From Girardinichthys multiradiatus (taxonomy: Eukaryota; Chordata; Actinopteri; Cyprinodontiformes; Goodeidae), in the NCBI RefSeq assembly GCF_021462225.1, contig NC_061806.1, forward strand, positions 26,184,144-26,248,143: a stretch of 64,000 nucleotides of DNA, given 5' to 3'. This document shows, in pieces, positions 44,301 through 57,181 of this stretch. The notes beneath the pieces are model-generated. The model had not been told where the DNA came from. It saw only the letters and a program-made list of their open reading frames with translations, and ran no database searches. Position numbers and translations under genes: made by a program. Positions within the stretch are counted from its first letter, which is position 1, and each line of letters opens with the position of its first letter.

Positions 44301-46530
44301 GAAATTATGACATTGATAGCATTGAGTCATTTTAGCAAAATGTTAATCGGAAAATAGGACCTTATCGGCAGAAGCCCCAAATATTTATATAATTCCCTCC
44401 AAAAAGGGAGGTAGTTTTTTAGTAATATTTTACAGGATTGATCAATGTCACATTATATATTGAAAATTATTTACTTTTATACCATTAAAAATACTGCCAT
44501 GTTAGCCGAAGTGTGGACACTTTTGAGACTCACTTTAAACGTCTCAATTTTTTAAAAGATAGTTTGACAAAACTGTGGCACCTCACACCTGTGGGCCGAG
44601 AGGAAGGCTTTGATAGATCCTAAAAGACGCTCCATCCATTCAAAAGGATGGAAGTCGTCATTATTCTCAAAAGAATCCACTCTGTCACTTCTCCATTCTT
44701 CAAGAGCTTCTGCCTCGACCTGATGAATTATGGCGCCTGTATCTTTCGAAACAAGGCTCTTCTCCTGACAGGTAACACAACACTTTACAAGACGCCTTTG
44801 ACTGCTCGCAGATCTCAACAGGGACGAAAGTGTCAACAAGCAATCGGATTCTCAACCCTCTGTCCGTGATGAGACGTCTCGGGAGGTTTTAAACCTTCAG
44901 CTTCTCTAGAAAACTGCCACTGAGTTCTACTTAAAAAAAAAAAAAAACTTAAGGTGTTACATTGTCTCACTGTCAGAATGCGTGCAGCAGGAAGAAATTA
45001 ATCCGACACCTCGGCTCTGATCGACATTTCAACTTCTGTTGGCATTCATTTGTGATGAAATGATAGGTTAGATTTACACAAAAGGTGAAACACTTTAAAA
45101 AACTTGACAACAAGAGTTCTTGAAGAGAATAAACCACAAGTAGCTGGAAAGATCACTGATCGGCCATTTTATGGTTAAAAATGTCCAAAAATGTGCATAA
45201 AGTCAAAAGTTCTTCATGAATAAGCAACATGCCTGAACGCGACATCATTCTGTTTTACTAAGTTTCAAATGAATTTATTAAAACATTTCTGTCAATTTTA
45301 AGGTTTTAATCATTCAGCTTTAAAGTGTTAAAAAGAGTATAAACTTTCTTACTGTCAACGTAATATAGAGATAAAAGTTCTTTTTTGACAAAAGACAAAA
45401 CTAGGGATGAACAGAAACAACTGTTTCTCTGCTTGACGGATGACCGGAGAATTCAGCGCTCAATAATCATATTGCTTTAGTTTTGTTTTGAGAAAACACA
45501 ACAACAAGCGTATTATTTCCCCTTTCTGAAGGCACACAGGTTTATTATTCTCATAACATTAGAGAAATGGATCCAAGTTTTAAAACAACAAAATTTATTA
45601 AACAATGAATAAAAATACCTCAATAGAAAAATACATTCATACCAAAAGGGAAATAATAAAAGGATACCTAGTCAGGAGTTGAGGTTACTGCTTGAAGAAG
45701 AGCTAGTGGGAGTGGAAAGCATCCACCAAACAGAAAAAAACAAAAAACCTTAAGGCACCCAGACACTCAGTGAAACAACTCCAAATCCGGAAAAACACCG
45801 CTTACAGAAGAGGAGGACTCCACCACGAAAACCCCAGCCCCACCACCGGCCCTCAGCAACTGAGAATAAATTAAAACAATTTATAGGGTTTCATCACTAA
45901 CAACCGAATATTACAAAATAAAATGTACATTATAGGTAGACTGCAATACAGCAACTCAAAATATCCTAAATAATAATTGCCCAATTTATAACAAGACAGG
46001 AAAAGAATAAATGTTAGCACAAACAAATTTATAAACTACATACAAAACATCTCAAATATGGGAATTAAATGGGCTGCAAACATAAAATCAAGAAAATAAA
46101 TGAAGCAATCTAACCCACTATAAACACAGGCCCTCATTACAAAAAAAAAGAAGAACCTCACTTTAAAAATAGCGCACTGATCAGCTATGTGGGTAGATAA
46201 CCATATCGAATTCACAAGTAGCCAGACTCCTATGAAAGCAGCGGGTAAATATCATGGAGACAACACGTGTCTGCAGACAAACTATCTGCGTCTTGAGTCA
46301 GCAGCACTTCAAAGGACAGAACAGCTTTGGCCAAGAAGCAGCTCGTTGAGATGTTGCATGGTACCTGCTGGTAAACGAGGGTTCACACACGCGCACAGAG
46401 AAGGAAGGAGAAGGAAACAGCAAACTGGTGTTCACCACAGCGAAGTTAACCCAATATGCACCTAGCCCAAAGAGGCAGTCTGTTGCTCCGTACACCAAGC
46501 AAGCTCAGTCCTGGAAGTGAGGTATGCGAT
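44301..46530. other. No gene seen
   Basis: AT-rich. An open minus frame at 44552-44839 (C-V-T-C motif, 'NDDFHPFEWMERLLGSIKAFL') has a protein-like composition, but no start context, splice sites or known family. The rest holds nothing definable. Confidence 0.35.
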
Positions 46531-46534
46531 GGGA

Positions 46535-46991
46535 TCACCAAGAGAAAGCCAGACGGCAAAGGGAGCTCAGTAGATACATTTTTATACTGCTACATAAAGA
46601 TTGTTGAGGACAACTTGCCCCACTCCTTGCTTTCAGCTGTGAGATGTTTGAGAGGTTTCCTGCATGTACAGCCAGTTCTAAGTCACCCCACAGCATCTCA
46701 GTGAGATCAAGATCTGGGCTTTGACTCACCCATTGCAGGACTTCCCATTTCTTAATTCAAAAGTGGTCATTGGAGGATTTAAAGATATCTTTTGGGTCAA
46801 TGTTATTTCGTATGGTCCAGTTCAGCTTTTATTTTATTTTCAGAAGGTCTAACATTTTCCTCAAGCACCCTCAAATACACTGTCGTATTCATGGTGGTTT
46901 CTATTCTTTCAATGCATTTCAAGACATGACACTTCCAGCTCTGTGCTTCACAGTTGGTATTAGGTTCTTTAGCTGAAATAGTTAATGTCAA
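46535..46991 (-). pseudogene. Tc1/mariner transposase relic
   Basis: The minus strand gives 'SQSPDLDLTEMLWGDLE.AVHA.NLSNISQLK', the C-terminal D34E region of a Tc1 transposase, preceded by a decayed central part. Frames are interrupted. Confidence 0.65.
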
Positions 46992-47197
46992 AGAGGTCCT
47001 GTGTTCTGGTGTCCAAATAAGTTTGGACTTACTTTAGAGGTCCTGGTCTTTGTCCTATCTGGCAAACTTTAGCCTGCCTTTTATGTTTTTCCTTTCCTTC
47101 AATAGTTAGGAGCACAGCAAACTGATATTTTAACAGGGTAAATTTTACTTAATAACCAGATTAACAATGTTTTCATCATGTGCAACTATTTTTATAA

Positions 47198-47237
<40 letters not shown>
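47198..47237. repeat. (TCTG)n microsatellite
   Basis: About ten perfect tetranucleotide units. Confidence 0.95.
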
Positions 47238-47238
<1 letters not shown>

Positions 47239-48500
47239 CAGATAAAGCTATCATTTAAGGGAATAAGTAAACTTTTTTAAATTATTTTTTTATCTTGTAA
47301 ATGTTTTACTATGAACACAAAGTCTCAACTCAACTTTGAAAATGAGAAAAGAAAATTGTTTTCTTTATTATGCTGTACAATTTAGCTTTTAAAGACGAAT
47401 TTAATTTGAACAAAATCAGAATGACCAGTTCAAACCTTAGCAAATATCTCAACAGATACACCTTATTTGCTTCATCTCTAAACTTTTTTTCTTCTTCACC
47501 ATTTTAATATTTAGAGCATCACCTATGCTTTTAGTACTACAATAAAACCATTTACTGTATGGCTCCACTATCTGCTTCCTTCTCTGAACCTCCAGTTTAT
47601 TCACTCAGAACAGGACTTTTTCTCGTCCTTGTATTATGCATATTTCATAAAAAGTGTTGTTGAACAACATAATCAGCAGAAATATGGCCCCAAAAGCAGA
47701 GAGGAAGAGGTTAATTCACTGAATCCTTGCTGTTGACATCAGTGTACAGGATGCGTGTGTGTCACAATGATTTAAACACTGCCTACACCAACACCGGCTT
47801 CTCTCTGACACGTTATACATGGAGGTACAGATGTTTCTACTCAATACCAGAACAGCTTACCGTAACCCCAAACCCTCCACGTTGATTATTATAAATGGAT
47901 AACAGGCTGCGCCACGACGCCTCTTGTCATAAACAGCCTTTTGTTTTAACATCAGATTTGTGCCGCTGTCTTGAAAGTCTCTGTACGTCTCATAATGCTG
48001 ATAACACAGAGCCAATTTATTTTGGTTATTTATTTATTTTCTAACACAAACAAGAGTCATGCAAGAACAAACAAAAGACTGACTGTCTGCTGCAGTCATA
48101 TGTGGCGCTTTAGTGTCTGTTGTGACAAGATGACTTGTTTTAGAGCTCGTTTATGAAGCAATATGCCTGTGCTGTTTATTTGCAACATGCTAATAAATGT
48201 GCTAACTGACTGATGTGGATGTGGAAACAGTGCAGGAGTTGTTCTGTTAAAAACATTGGAGCATAAAATCCCTTACTATAATTATTCAAATCAAAATCTG
48301 AAACACACAAAAAAAACAATCAACTTCACTATTATTATGCATCAAATGTTGTAGGCCGGTTCCGATTTTTTTACTTTGAACAGCTCTAATAAGATCATTT
48401 CAAGTTAGGCAGATTCCAAATTTTTTTAGAGGAACTGAAACTAACAACATTAAATTTTTATTTTCTTATTTCTCCAACATATGAAGTTAAAATGTTAATT
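47238..48500. other. No gene seen
   Basis: AT-rich sequence without recognisable elements. Confidence 0.5.
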
Positions 48501-50085
48501 CAGGTTCAGGAGCAGGGCCACGCCTCAACCACACCTCCAATTACCCAGCAGTCTAGTTATATCCAGTTATATCCACCCATCCTTCACGGTCCATCACATT
48601 CTTTCAACAGACAAACTACTGTGCTTCTCTCAGTCTAAATATAAGTTTTGACTCATATTCACCATGGATGGCGATCTTGCTAATTAGCTCAATCCCTCCT
48701 TTTCAGACGACCTGATCAACTCAATTAGCCCTTCTTGTGATCAGGAAGGTTTCTTGCCATAAGCGTCTGCACTGTTTGATCTACAATCCTCACTTTCAGT
48801 CATGCAACAAAATATCTCCAACTCAGCCTCAATCAGAGGCCAGCTCTCGTTCATAATAAAGGCTAAAGACCCATGGCAGTTGCTTTCTTAGATGTGAAAG
48901 CCAATCTATCTGATCCCACAGGCAGCATTGCGCCTCTAGGCCTTCTCCACCACACACCGTCAACAACGTCGTGTCTGAGCTTTCTCACCTCAACTACCCC
49001 ATTATTTCATCCCTGTCTTTGCAGCCTTCACGAAATCCCTGTGAACATGCATCCTTTCCAACGTCCCTCCTTTTCTTTGCTCTTTCTTCTGCCATACAAG
49101 TTAAAATGATACCTGCTCCTTTTCATGCTCCATGAATCGTTTAAACCTCTCAAGAGCCTCAGCCATCATATCTTTGGGCTCCCACAGAGTCAGGCATACT
49201 GTGAGTGGCGCGGACTTCGCATGGACTGTACAACGACATTTGAGCTTTGACAGTTGAGCATACCAATGTCCTACATTTCTGATGACAAATTCCAACATTT
49301 CCCACACTTTCTGCCATGGTGCCATTGGACTAGTGGGAAAAGCTAATTTGCCTTGTAGCTTTGGAAAAACCAAAAGAAAAGAAGGTGGTAAATAAGGGCC
49401 TTCAACTAGACTAGGGATAAAGAAGGAGAATACACCTGTGCGGTGCAGAGAGTGGCAGTGACACTGCATGTCCTCACGACTTGTTGCACTGAGCAGTGTG
49501 TCGCATTTAAAACAGTTCGTTGTGGAGACGTTTTTCCACCAAGCAGTTTATTGTATGAAACCCCATATGCGTACACAGATGTGTCTGGCAGACGTCCACT
49601 CTGAGTCCGCATTGATTCTGGATTCCGGTACGCCCGGCTTTGTGGAAATGACTCCTGTTCATCCAAATCTGCCTATAGTTCTAGGACTTACTCCTCCACT
49701 TCTAATGATCAATACCTTCCGCCTTCCATCCCCATTCCTAAATGCGTTTTCTCATTGCAACAATCCTTACACCGCCACCACTGCAGGTCCACTTCGCCAA
49801 CCACCTTTGTGAATTCACCACCATGCCACTGTATTTTCCGCTTTATGCCAACAAATTTTTACTGGTAATTATGTAGATGTAGGCCAGCTCCTTCAGCCAG
49901 CTCTCATTAATTTCAGTCAGACCAGGGAATTGCAAACAAGCTGAATGGTTGGTGCACGGGGAGCTTTAGAGTCAGACATTGAGGGCAAAGGCGTGTGGAG
50001 TCCTCGTTGCCGAAGCTTCAGGAGCATGTCTGCTTTGTTCTTCATCTGCTTCTCTAGCACATCCCATAGAGAGCCACTGCTCTGT
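48501..50085. other. Degenerate retroelement debris (tentative)
   Basis: The plus strand near 49600-49760 reads 'LILDSGTPGFVEMTPVHPNLPIVLGLTPPLL', which has a retropepsin-like V-L-G-L setting, after a run of open sequence from 49468. An open minus frame at 49101-49469 has no recognised domain. Stops and lack of ends prevent a firm class; a Ty3/gypsy or DIRS relic is possible. Confidence 0.3.
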
Positions 50086-50089
50086 CAAC

Positions 50090-50280
50090 CAAGATCTCAG
50101 TGATCGATGAAAAATGGAGAAAGAATGGAGAGAAAATGCCTAGAGAGGACTGTCTGATGTTCAGGAGTTCTGCTCTAGTGGAACTGACTACAGAATGGTG
50201 GTAGAGACCAGAATAAACACACACAAAGTACAAGAGAGCGAAGTACTGAGGCTGTCATCTGCAATGCCATCATGGAATGG
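50090..50280 (-). repeat. LINE 5' region fragment
   Basis: Matches 40940-41140 of the LINE (shared GATCGATGAAA.ATGG, AGAGAGGACT, AAACACACACAAAGTACAA-like order, ending at a GCCATCATGG counterpart of the GATGGCGCC start). Same orientation as that LINE. Confidence 0.6.
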
Positions 50281-51013
50281 CAGCATTCATGCAGATAAGT
50301 CACCCATTTGGTTGCTGTTTTCACTCCTACCGAACTTGCTCTGGCATTTTTACATTTCAGGGATACTATTTGCTATGTCTATCCAGATCTAACTGTAGGC
50401 CAGAACTCAATTACTTTCTTGAACTTTTCATCATTTTCAACATAACCCGCTTCAGAGGCACTGCCTTTACCCAATGCCACATCCTCTTCTATGCCCAGGC
50501 TGCAGGCCGCTTGCAACATTTTGATTATGTCACATACTGGGGTAGTCTTAACTCCAAATGGTGCTTCCATATATTTGCTGCTTATTCTGTCATGTAGTCT
50601 TTGTGGCACTCCTTCGCATCCAGCCACTGCATGTACAATCATCATCCCTGTCATCGGCGAATTCCTGATTGTGACCACACCGTCCTCTTCTCCACATTTC
50701 TGTGGAGCTCTGTGCTCTGCCTAAAGCTTTCCCAGACCTTGGCATCACTCTATTTGAAGAATAAACTAATAGTTGATGCATGTCAATAGGGTTTATGGGC
50801 ATTACTCTTGACATTTCTTCTTTCAAAGGATCCTTTAATCTGGAAAAAAATACAATCAATCACTTTCTTAATCTAAATCCTTTCAAACTTCTTGCTCACT
50901 GACAGGTGTTCCAAACAAAAGTTGCTAACGCTTCTCGGCCAGTTCAATTATGACATTGGAGTCATTCCTCAGAGAAAATCTTTCATTTCAATATATTTTC
51001 ATCCGATCTGCTT

Positions 51014-51451
51014 ATGGCCAGCTTGTCCTTGATGACTCACGCAAAATGTGTCTTTCTGTCCTCTTGGAACAGCATGTCTTTCTTGTATAACCATTTAATT
51101 GCTAATCCTGATTACATTCAGCTCTGCACAGATGCAGCACCGTCCATAGGTAACTACAACAATGGCAGATGGTTTGAATCTAAGTGGCCCCAGAGTTTTG
51201 ATTTCTTGCAAATAAGGAAATCTGTCATTCATCTAGGAAAAACAAGATGCATTTATACCTCCCCCACCACCATTGTTGGTAAAAGGCTTTGGTCTGTTGC
51301 ACCAAGAGCAGCACCTGGAAACAGACACAGCAGTCAGTGTCATCTGAGGAGCAGAGGAGCTGTGACTGTCAAGCACAAACAGCTGTCCTCCAGTAAGCAG
51401 GTACTTAAAACAAAAGATATGTCACACATTTTATTAATTTCCACTTCTTAA
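51014..51451 (+). pseudogene. DIRS-like RNase H relic
   Basis: 145 open codons containing 'DYIQLCTDAAPSIGNYNNGRWFESKWPQSF', which resembles the RNase H region of DIRS-type tyrosine-recombinase retroelements (a T-D-A-A block followed by G-R-W-F and W-P). No recombinase or inverted termini are seen. Identification is from pattern memory. Confidence 0.42.
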
Positions 51452-52711
51452 TACAATGATACACATTAACATTTGAAATTAGACCGCATTTTGTTCAATT
51501 TATTGCATCAGTTGCATTACATTGCTGTGTAAAATGTGGGAGGGAGGGGCTCAGCAAAAATTTCTTGATCAGAAATATGCTAATTCTTATTCAGAAGGTA
51601 ATAATTAACTTCTGCTGATGTGCGTTTTTTCCATTGGTGAATTGTAATAATTAATATTACTATTAATATGATTCTCAAATAAAGGTTGGCTATGCCATTT
51701 CAACCAGTTTAATTACCAATTATTCAGTATACTGTATACGGTACTAATAAGGTTCCATTTGTACATTTTGCAACATTATATTTACCTGTACCATTGCTGA
51801 GCACACCAAAAATTGCTCTTGAGAAATCTCTGTTTATTGTCTCCCCAACAATTAAATGGATTTTCTGCCTCGGCATGCATAATGTTCCTTTATCCGTAAT
51901 AATCTCAGTGACTGGCCTGTGATCAATTCTGAAATTTTCGGGGTCCTAAGCGGGCTTTAGAAAAGCCATTGTCTGAACTCTGTACCACTACGCTGAGTCT
52001 ACAGATTATACACTTATGTTATCAGTCATTAAATCACTCTTTATTTATAAAGCACTTTACATATACAATGAAGGCAACATAAAATGCTTCACAAAAGATA
52101 CACAAGGTTGCAATGACAATTAAAAAACAGCAATACTAAAAACATGAAATACTAAATTCCTTGTATTAACAATGGGGTGTCATTAAAGTTCATGCGTGTG
52201 TAAAGGCAGGTGACATTTTAAAATATGCAGTATAGTGGATCTACAAACCTGCTTAGTGTGTGGGAAGTGTCAAAGTGAGGTCATGTGGATGTGAAAATGC
52301 ATGTTGATTTGTCACCTGAAAATTGCCCTCTATCAGTTAGTGGTTCTTAATTCTGTGGTTGCTCTGTGAATGCACGTCAAATCTGTGTTGCACATACCAG
52401 AAGTGCTTTAGTAGCGACATAAAGGGGCATGAAAGTAATATTTAAAAGCTGTGACTTTCCATTCTTTTTTTAATCAATGAGTGATAATCTCAAAGCAAGG
52501 CCAACTTGAAATTGTATCGATTTTGTCAATTGTTATTTAAAGGTCTAAAATGAACTTTGATGGTGAGTCAAAAGATTAACCCCTTTTACGACAGAATGAT
52601 GGAAAGATGTGTGACTAATCCACAGTCATATTAAAGACAAAGTAAACCCTTTATTGTAGGGTTAATTTAGACATATAGTGTTTTGTGCAATTTTGTAGGT
52701 AAACATTAATT
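51452..52711. other. No gene seen
   Basis: AT-rich. A short stretch near 52025-52140 (TTTATTTATAAAGCACTTTA...) resembles a common fish repeat. Nothing coding. Confidence 0.45.
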
Positions 52712-54050
52712 GAAGGGGACACATCACCCTTTTAAATCTGTCCTTTTCACACTTAATTCACTCAGTTGTGGGGCGACTGTGGCTCAGGTGGTAGGAGTTC
52801 ATCCCGTAAACGGTGGGTTGCCGGTTAGAATCCCTGCCCTGTCCATCTCAGTCGTTGTTTGTGTCCTGGGTCAAGACACTACACCCACGTTGCCTGCTGA
52901 TGGTGGTCAAAGGACTTGGCGCCGATGTATGGCAGCCTCGCTTCTGTCAGTCTGCCCCAGGGCAGCTGTGGCTACAATGCAGCTCACCACTGCCAGTGTG
53001 TGAATGTGTGTATGAATGGGTCAATGACTGATTGTAGTGTATGCCCCCAAAATGGCTTTGGGGTCTGTGGGGACTTGATAAAAGTGCAGGCCATTTACCA
53101 TTTAAAGTGGAACTGCAATGTTTTGATCTGAATTCCTTGTTATTGGAGCTCCACAGGCCCCTTTTTTACCCCTGTTCTGAGGTACCCCTGTTCTGAGAGC
53201 AACTTGTTTTGGTGCGGAGCCACTTCACACCCCGCCCCTTCCAGGTCAAAGAACGTTCCACTCCACCCAGTTCGACAGTTTTTTGTACTTCGATAGCAGA
53301 GATACAATTATCTAGCGGTGCTGAAACAAGACAAAGATGGCAAAAACACCGAAAAACTGTTTATGTCCTCAAGGAGCTAAAAGCAAGCACGCTGTTACTG
53401 CTATCAAAACAATGGCCAGGTAATCATATCAACACAATGACATAAGGTTTGTTGTCATTTTAGCGGTATTTGCAGTTTACTGCTTTTTTTACTCCGTTGT
53501 TTCCATAGACAGAGGAACTGACCCCTTAATCAGATGAAGTATTTCGGCAAATACTTCGTGATACTGGCGGAGGTTGCTGAAAAACTCATCCATTAAGTGT
53601 TTCACACAGACAAAGAGGAATTTCTCCACTGATGTGGGTACATTTCCATAAAAACTAAAATTAAACCAGGCACTTTATGATCCTGGGGGAGGGTGTCATG
53701 AGTTGTGTGGTTTAATATACCCAACAACTGAACATTTAGGCAGATCCACTTGCAACTTCATCATACTTGAGCTTGGACTACAAAATTGCAGCGAGAAATT
53801 AAAAATGGCGGATGTTCATGACCTTGTTTAGCTGTTCTGCAGCAGATACAGTGACATAACAATTCAAAACAACATAACAGAGTATAGAAAAAACTGAACA
53901 GAATGAAAAATATGACCCAAACAGAATAGAAAGATATCTACGCAGCACTTGGAAAGATTAAATTTAACTTTTCTGCACTCCTACAGACTTCAAGTACACA
54001 ACAAAATGTATTTAAGGGATAAAAAAGTGGATTTTGCATATGTCCCCTTT
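52712..54050. mobile_element. DNA transposon X, copy 2
   Basis: Ends GAAGGGGACACATC and ...GCATATGTCCCCTT mirror the X termini of copy 1. Internal order is the same (AGGAACTGACCCCTTAATCA, TTGAGCTTGGACTACAAAA). It contains a SINE at 52769-53105 but no Polinton or LTR, so it shows the unoccupied state of both insertion sites seen in copy 1. No transposase. Confidence 0.75.
52769..53105 (+). repeat. tRNA-like SINE
   Basis: Starts GGGGCGACTGTGGCTCAGG with a box A-like GTGGCTCAGGTGGTAGG and box B-like GGTTGCCGGTTAGAATCC about 35 bp later. Ends with a GCAGGCCATTTACCATTT tail. It interrupts transposon X after GTTGTGG. Confidence 0.75.
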
Positions 54051-54718
54051 AAAACCTGCTAGAGATCATTTCTATGCCAAAAGTCATGAGGGTGTTCTTG
54101 TTTTACCATGACAGTACAATAAAATCAACTTGCTAAACTCCCAATCTGATAGCAGTAGGAGCCATGTTAACTGTTTTAAAACTCAATGGATCATGCCAAA
54201 GCAGAGCTATTTAGATTGGTGTCATAAAATGCATTGCAAAAGTAATCATAACCCTTAAAAAACTAATTTTGTCCTGTTACTTCACAAACGTCTTTGTATT
54301 GTATTGGGATTTCGTGTGATGGATCAAGACAAAGTAGTGTATAATTGTGAAGTGGCATAATTGAAATTTTTTACAATTGGAAAGCTAAGAAGTCTGGCGT
54401 GCATTTGTATTCAGCCATCCTGAGTTACTATTTTCTAGAACTTTTCTAGAACTTTTCTTTGCAATTACAGCTGCCTTATGAAGATTGTCCCTACTCGAGA
54501 ACCTTCTCCAAAATGTTTGCTGTGTCCCCATGGCCTGTGGCAAATTGCATCTAGAACATCTTACGGCTTTAATCCAAAAATGATTCTTTTTAAAGAGTGT
54601 ATCCCGAATGGCTGTTCTGTCAACAGATTTACCCACCTCAGCTGTAGACCTCTGCAGCTCCCCCACATTTACCATGGACATCCTGCAAGTTTCTGTAAAT
54701 AAAGCTTTCCTTGCTACT

Positions 54719-56744
54719 GTTACACCACCATCAGAGACGCTTATCACGCCGTCCCACGTGCTGCACTGGGCCAATCCGACCACATCATGGTCCACCTGAT
54801 TCCTGCATACAGGCAGAAACTAAAGCTCTGCAAACCTGTTGTGAGGACGACAAGGAAGTGGAGCAGTGAGGCTGTGGAGAATCTCCAGGCGTGTTTAGGC
54901 TGTACAGACTGGGATGTGTTCAGGACTACTACCAACAGTCTGGACGAGTACACAGAGGCTGTGACTTCCTACATCAGCTTCTGTGAGGACAGCTGTGTAC
55001 CATCATGCACCAGGGTGAGTTACAACAACGACAAACCCTGGTTCACAGCTAAACTCAGAAGGTTAAGACTGGATAAGGAAAAGGCCTTCAGGAGTGGGGA
55101 CAAAGACATATACAGAGAGGCAAAGTACAAGTTTGGCGAGGCAGTGAAAGAGGCCAAACGACTGTACTCTGAGAAGCTCCAAATCCAGTTCTCAGCCAAC
55201 GACTCTGCATCTGTCTGGAAAGGGCTCAAGCAAATCACCAACTACAAGCCGAAAGCCCCCCACTCCATCAACGACCGACGCCTCGCCAACGACCTGAACG
55301 AGTTCTACTGCCGCTTTGAAAGACAAAGGGACAGTCCTGCAACCATCTCCCACGACGCCCCCCAACAGCTGCAGCCACAATCCACCACCCCCATCTCTCC
55401 AACCTCAAGAGGGGCCTTGGCACCTCCAACCCCCACCCTGAAGTTCCCCCCCACCAGCCCCCTACCCACGCCGAGGACGGCTCTTTCCATCCAGGAGAGG
55501 GACGTCAACAAACTCTTCAGGAGACAGAACCCCCGGAAAGCTGCTGGTCCGGATTCTGTCTCACCAGCCAGCCTGAAGCACTGCGCTGATCAGCTGTCTC
55601 CAGTCTTCACAGACATTTTTAACACCTCACTGGAGACATGTCATGTGCCAGCCTGCTTCAAGTCCTCCACCATCGTCCCTGTTCCCAAGAAGCCAAGGAC
55701 CACAGGGCTTAATGACTTCAGACCCGTCGCCCTGACCTCTGTGGTGATGAAGTCCTTTGAGCGCCTTGTGCTCTCACACCTAAAATACATCACCGACCCC
55801 CTCCTTGACCCCCTGCAGTTTGCCTACAGAGCCAACAGGTCTGTAGATGATGCAGTCAACCTAGCCCTTCACTTCATCCTCCGGCACCTGGACTCCACAG
55901 GAACCTACGCCAGGATCCTGTTTGTGGATTTCAGCTCTGCCTTCAACACCATCGTCCCAGTTCTGCTACAGGAGAAGCTCTCCCAGCTGAGTGTGCCCGA
56001 CTCCACCTGCAGGTGGATCACTGACTTCCTGTCTGACTGGAAGCAGCGCGTGAGGCTGGGGAAGCACGTCTCTGACTCCCTGACCATCAGCACCGGTTCC
56101 CCCCAAGGCTGTGTTCTCTCTCCTCTGCTCTTCTCCCTGTACACCAACAGGCTGCAGCGTGTCATTCAGCGTGTCATTCGGTCTGCTGAGAAGGTGATTG
56201 GCTGCAGTCTACTGTCGCTCCAGGAACTGTACACCTCCAGGACCCTGAAGCGGGCAGGGAAGATTCTGGCTGATCCCTCCCACCCCGGTCACAGACTCTT
56301 TGAGACTCTCCCCTCTGGCAGGAGGCTGCGGTCCATCCGGACCAAAACCTCACGCCACAAGAACAGTTTTTTCCCATCTGCCACCAGCCTGGTTAACAAA
56401 GCCCGGAAACCACCCTGACACTGTCCCTTTCCCCCACACCCCCCCCTTTTTTTTGCTGACAGGACACCTGTAACCTGTAACTCTATGTGTTACATTAACG
56501 CTCAGCTTGGACTCCTGCTTTACTTGCACAATGATCACCTGCACTGTTGTACTGCTCTTGCATCTTATACTGCTCTATATTTACTCTCACTCACTTAAAA
56601 CTGTGCACATATATTTATATTATATTGTAGATATGTTTATACTGTTTAATTTGTACTGTATTGCACCGACTACGCCAAAACAAATTCCTTGTATGTCCAA
56701 AAACGTACTTGGCAATAAAGCTTTTCTGATTCTGATTCTGATTC
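54719..56744 (+). mobile_element. L2/CR1-like LINE, 5' truncated and internally deleted
   Basis: Begins inside the endonuclease ('[11 protein letters not shown]', S-D-H motif retained) and ends with AATAAAGCTTTTCTGATTC and a TTCTGA repeat. Same family as 37991-41142, opposite strand. It interrupts a DNA transposon. Confidence 0.85.
54787..56418 (+). pseudogene. LINE polyprotein fragment lacking the catalytic reverse transcriptase motif
   Basis: A single 543-codon open frame (first ATG 54787; the frame opens further upstream at the truncation). It holds the end of the endonuclease, a Pro-rich linker (about residues 190-235), reverse transcriptase blocks 'RKAAGPDSVSPASL', 'NDFRPVALTSVVMKSFERLV', 'LFVDFSSAFNTI' and 'TGSPQGCVLSPLLFSLYTN', and then jumps at about 56147 straight to the C-terminal 'RLQRVIQRVIRSAEKVIG' region. 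The segment with the F-A-D-D catalytic pair, present in the other copy at 38405-39025, is missing, so the protein could not reverse transcribe. The deletion is in frame. Confidence 0.85.
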
Positions 56745-57181
56745 ACTTTAGGTGGGCAGCCATGTTTGAAAATGGAAAATGTATTTCCATTTTCAGATGA
56801 TGAATTGAAAAGTTCACTGTGAGATGTTCAAAGCTTAAAATATTGCTTTATAACCTAACCCTGCTTTAAACTTTTTTACAGCTTTATCCTTGACCTGTCT
56901 GATGTGTTCCTTGGTCTTCATGATGCTGTTTGTTTACTAATTCTCTCAAACAAACCTCTGAGGACTTCACAGAACAACTGGATTAATAGTGAGATCAAAT
57001 TACAACACACAGGTGGACTCTATTTACTAATTAAATGACCTCTGAGGTCAATTGGTTACACTGGAATTTATTTGGGGGTATTGGGGCAAATGGGGCTTAA
57101 TTTTCAGATTTTTGTTTTTGTAAAAAAGTTTAAAAAGATGTTGAAATGTCAGAGTTGTTTGAATAGTTTTTGCAAAGTGCT

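Larger units (their letters stand above)
54230..57181 (-). mobile_element. Tc1-like DNA transposon, split by a LINE
   Basis: Left part 54230-54718 and right part 56745-57181. Ends are inverted repeats: TGCATTGCAAAAGTAATCAT at the left and, on the reverse strand, GCACTTTGCAAAAACTATTC at the right. The minus strand of the left part reads a decayed transposase N-terminus ('NVGELQRSTAEV'). The LINE 54719-56744 lies inside it. Confidence 0.6.

Noticed and set aside
44552..44839. 95-codon minus frame with C-V-T-C motif
   Set aside because: Protein-like composition but no start context, splice sites, neighbours or known family; mentioned only under the intergenic entry.
50285..50860. Open minus frames of up to 99 codons
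   Set aside because: No motif could be matched to any element or gene; probably debris next to the DIRS-like relic.
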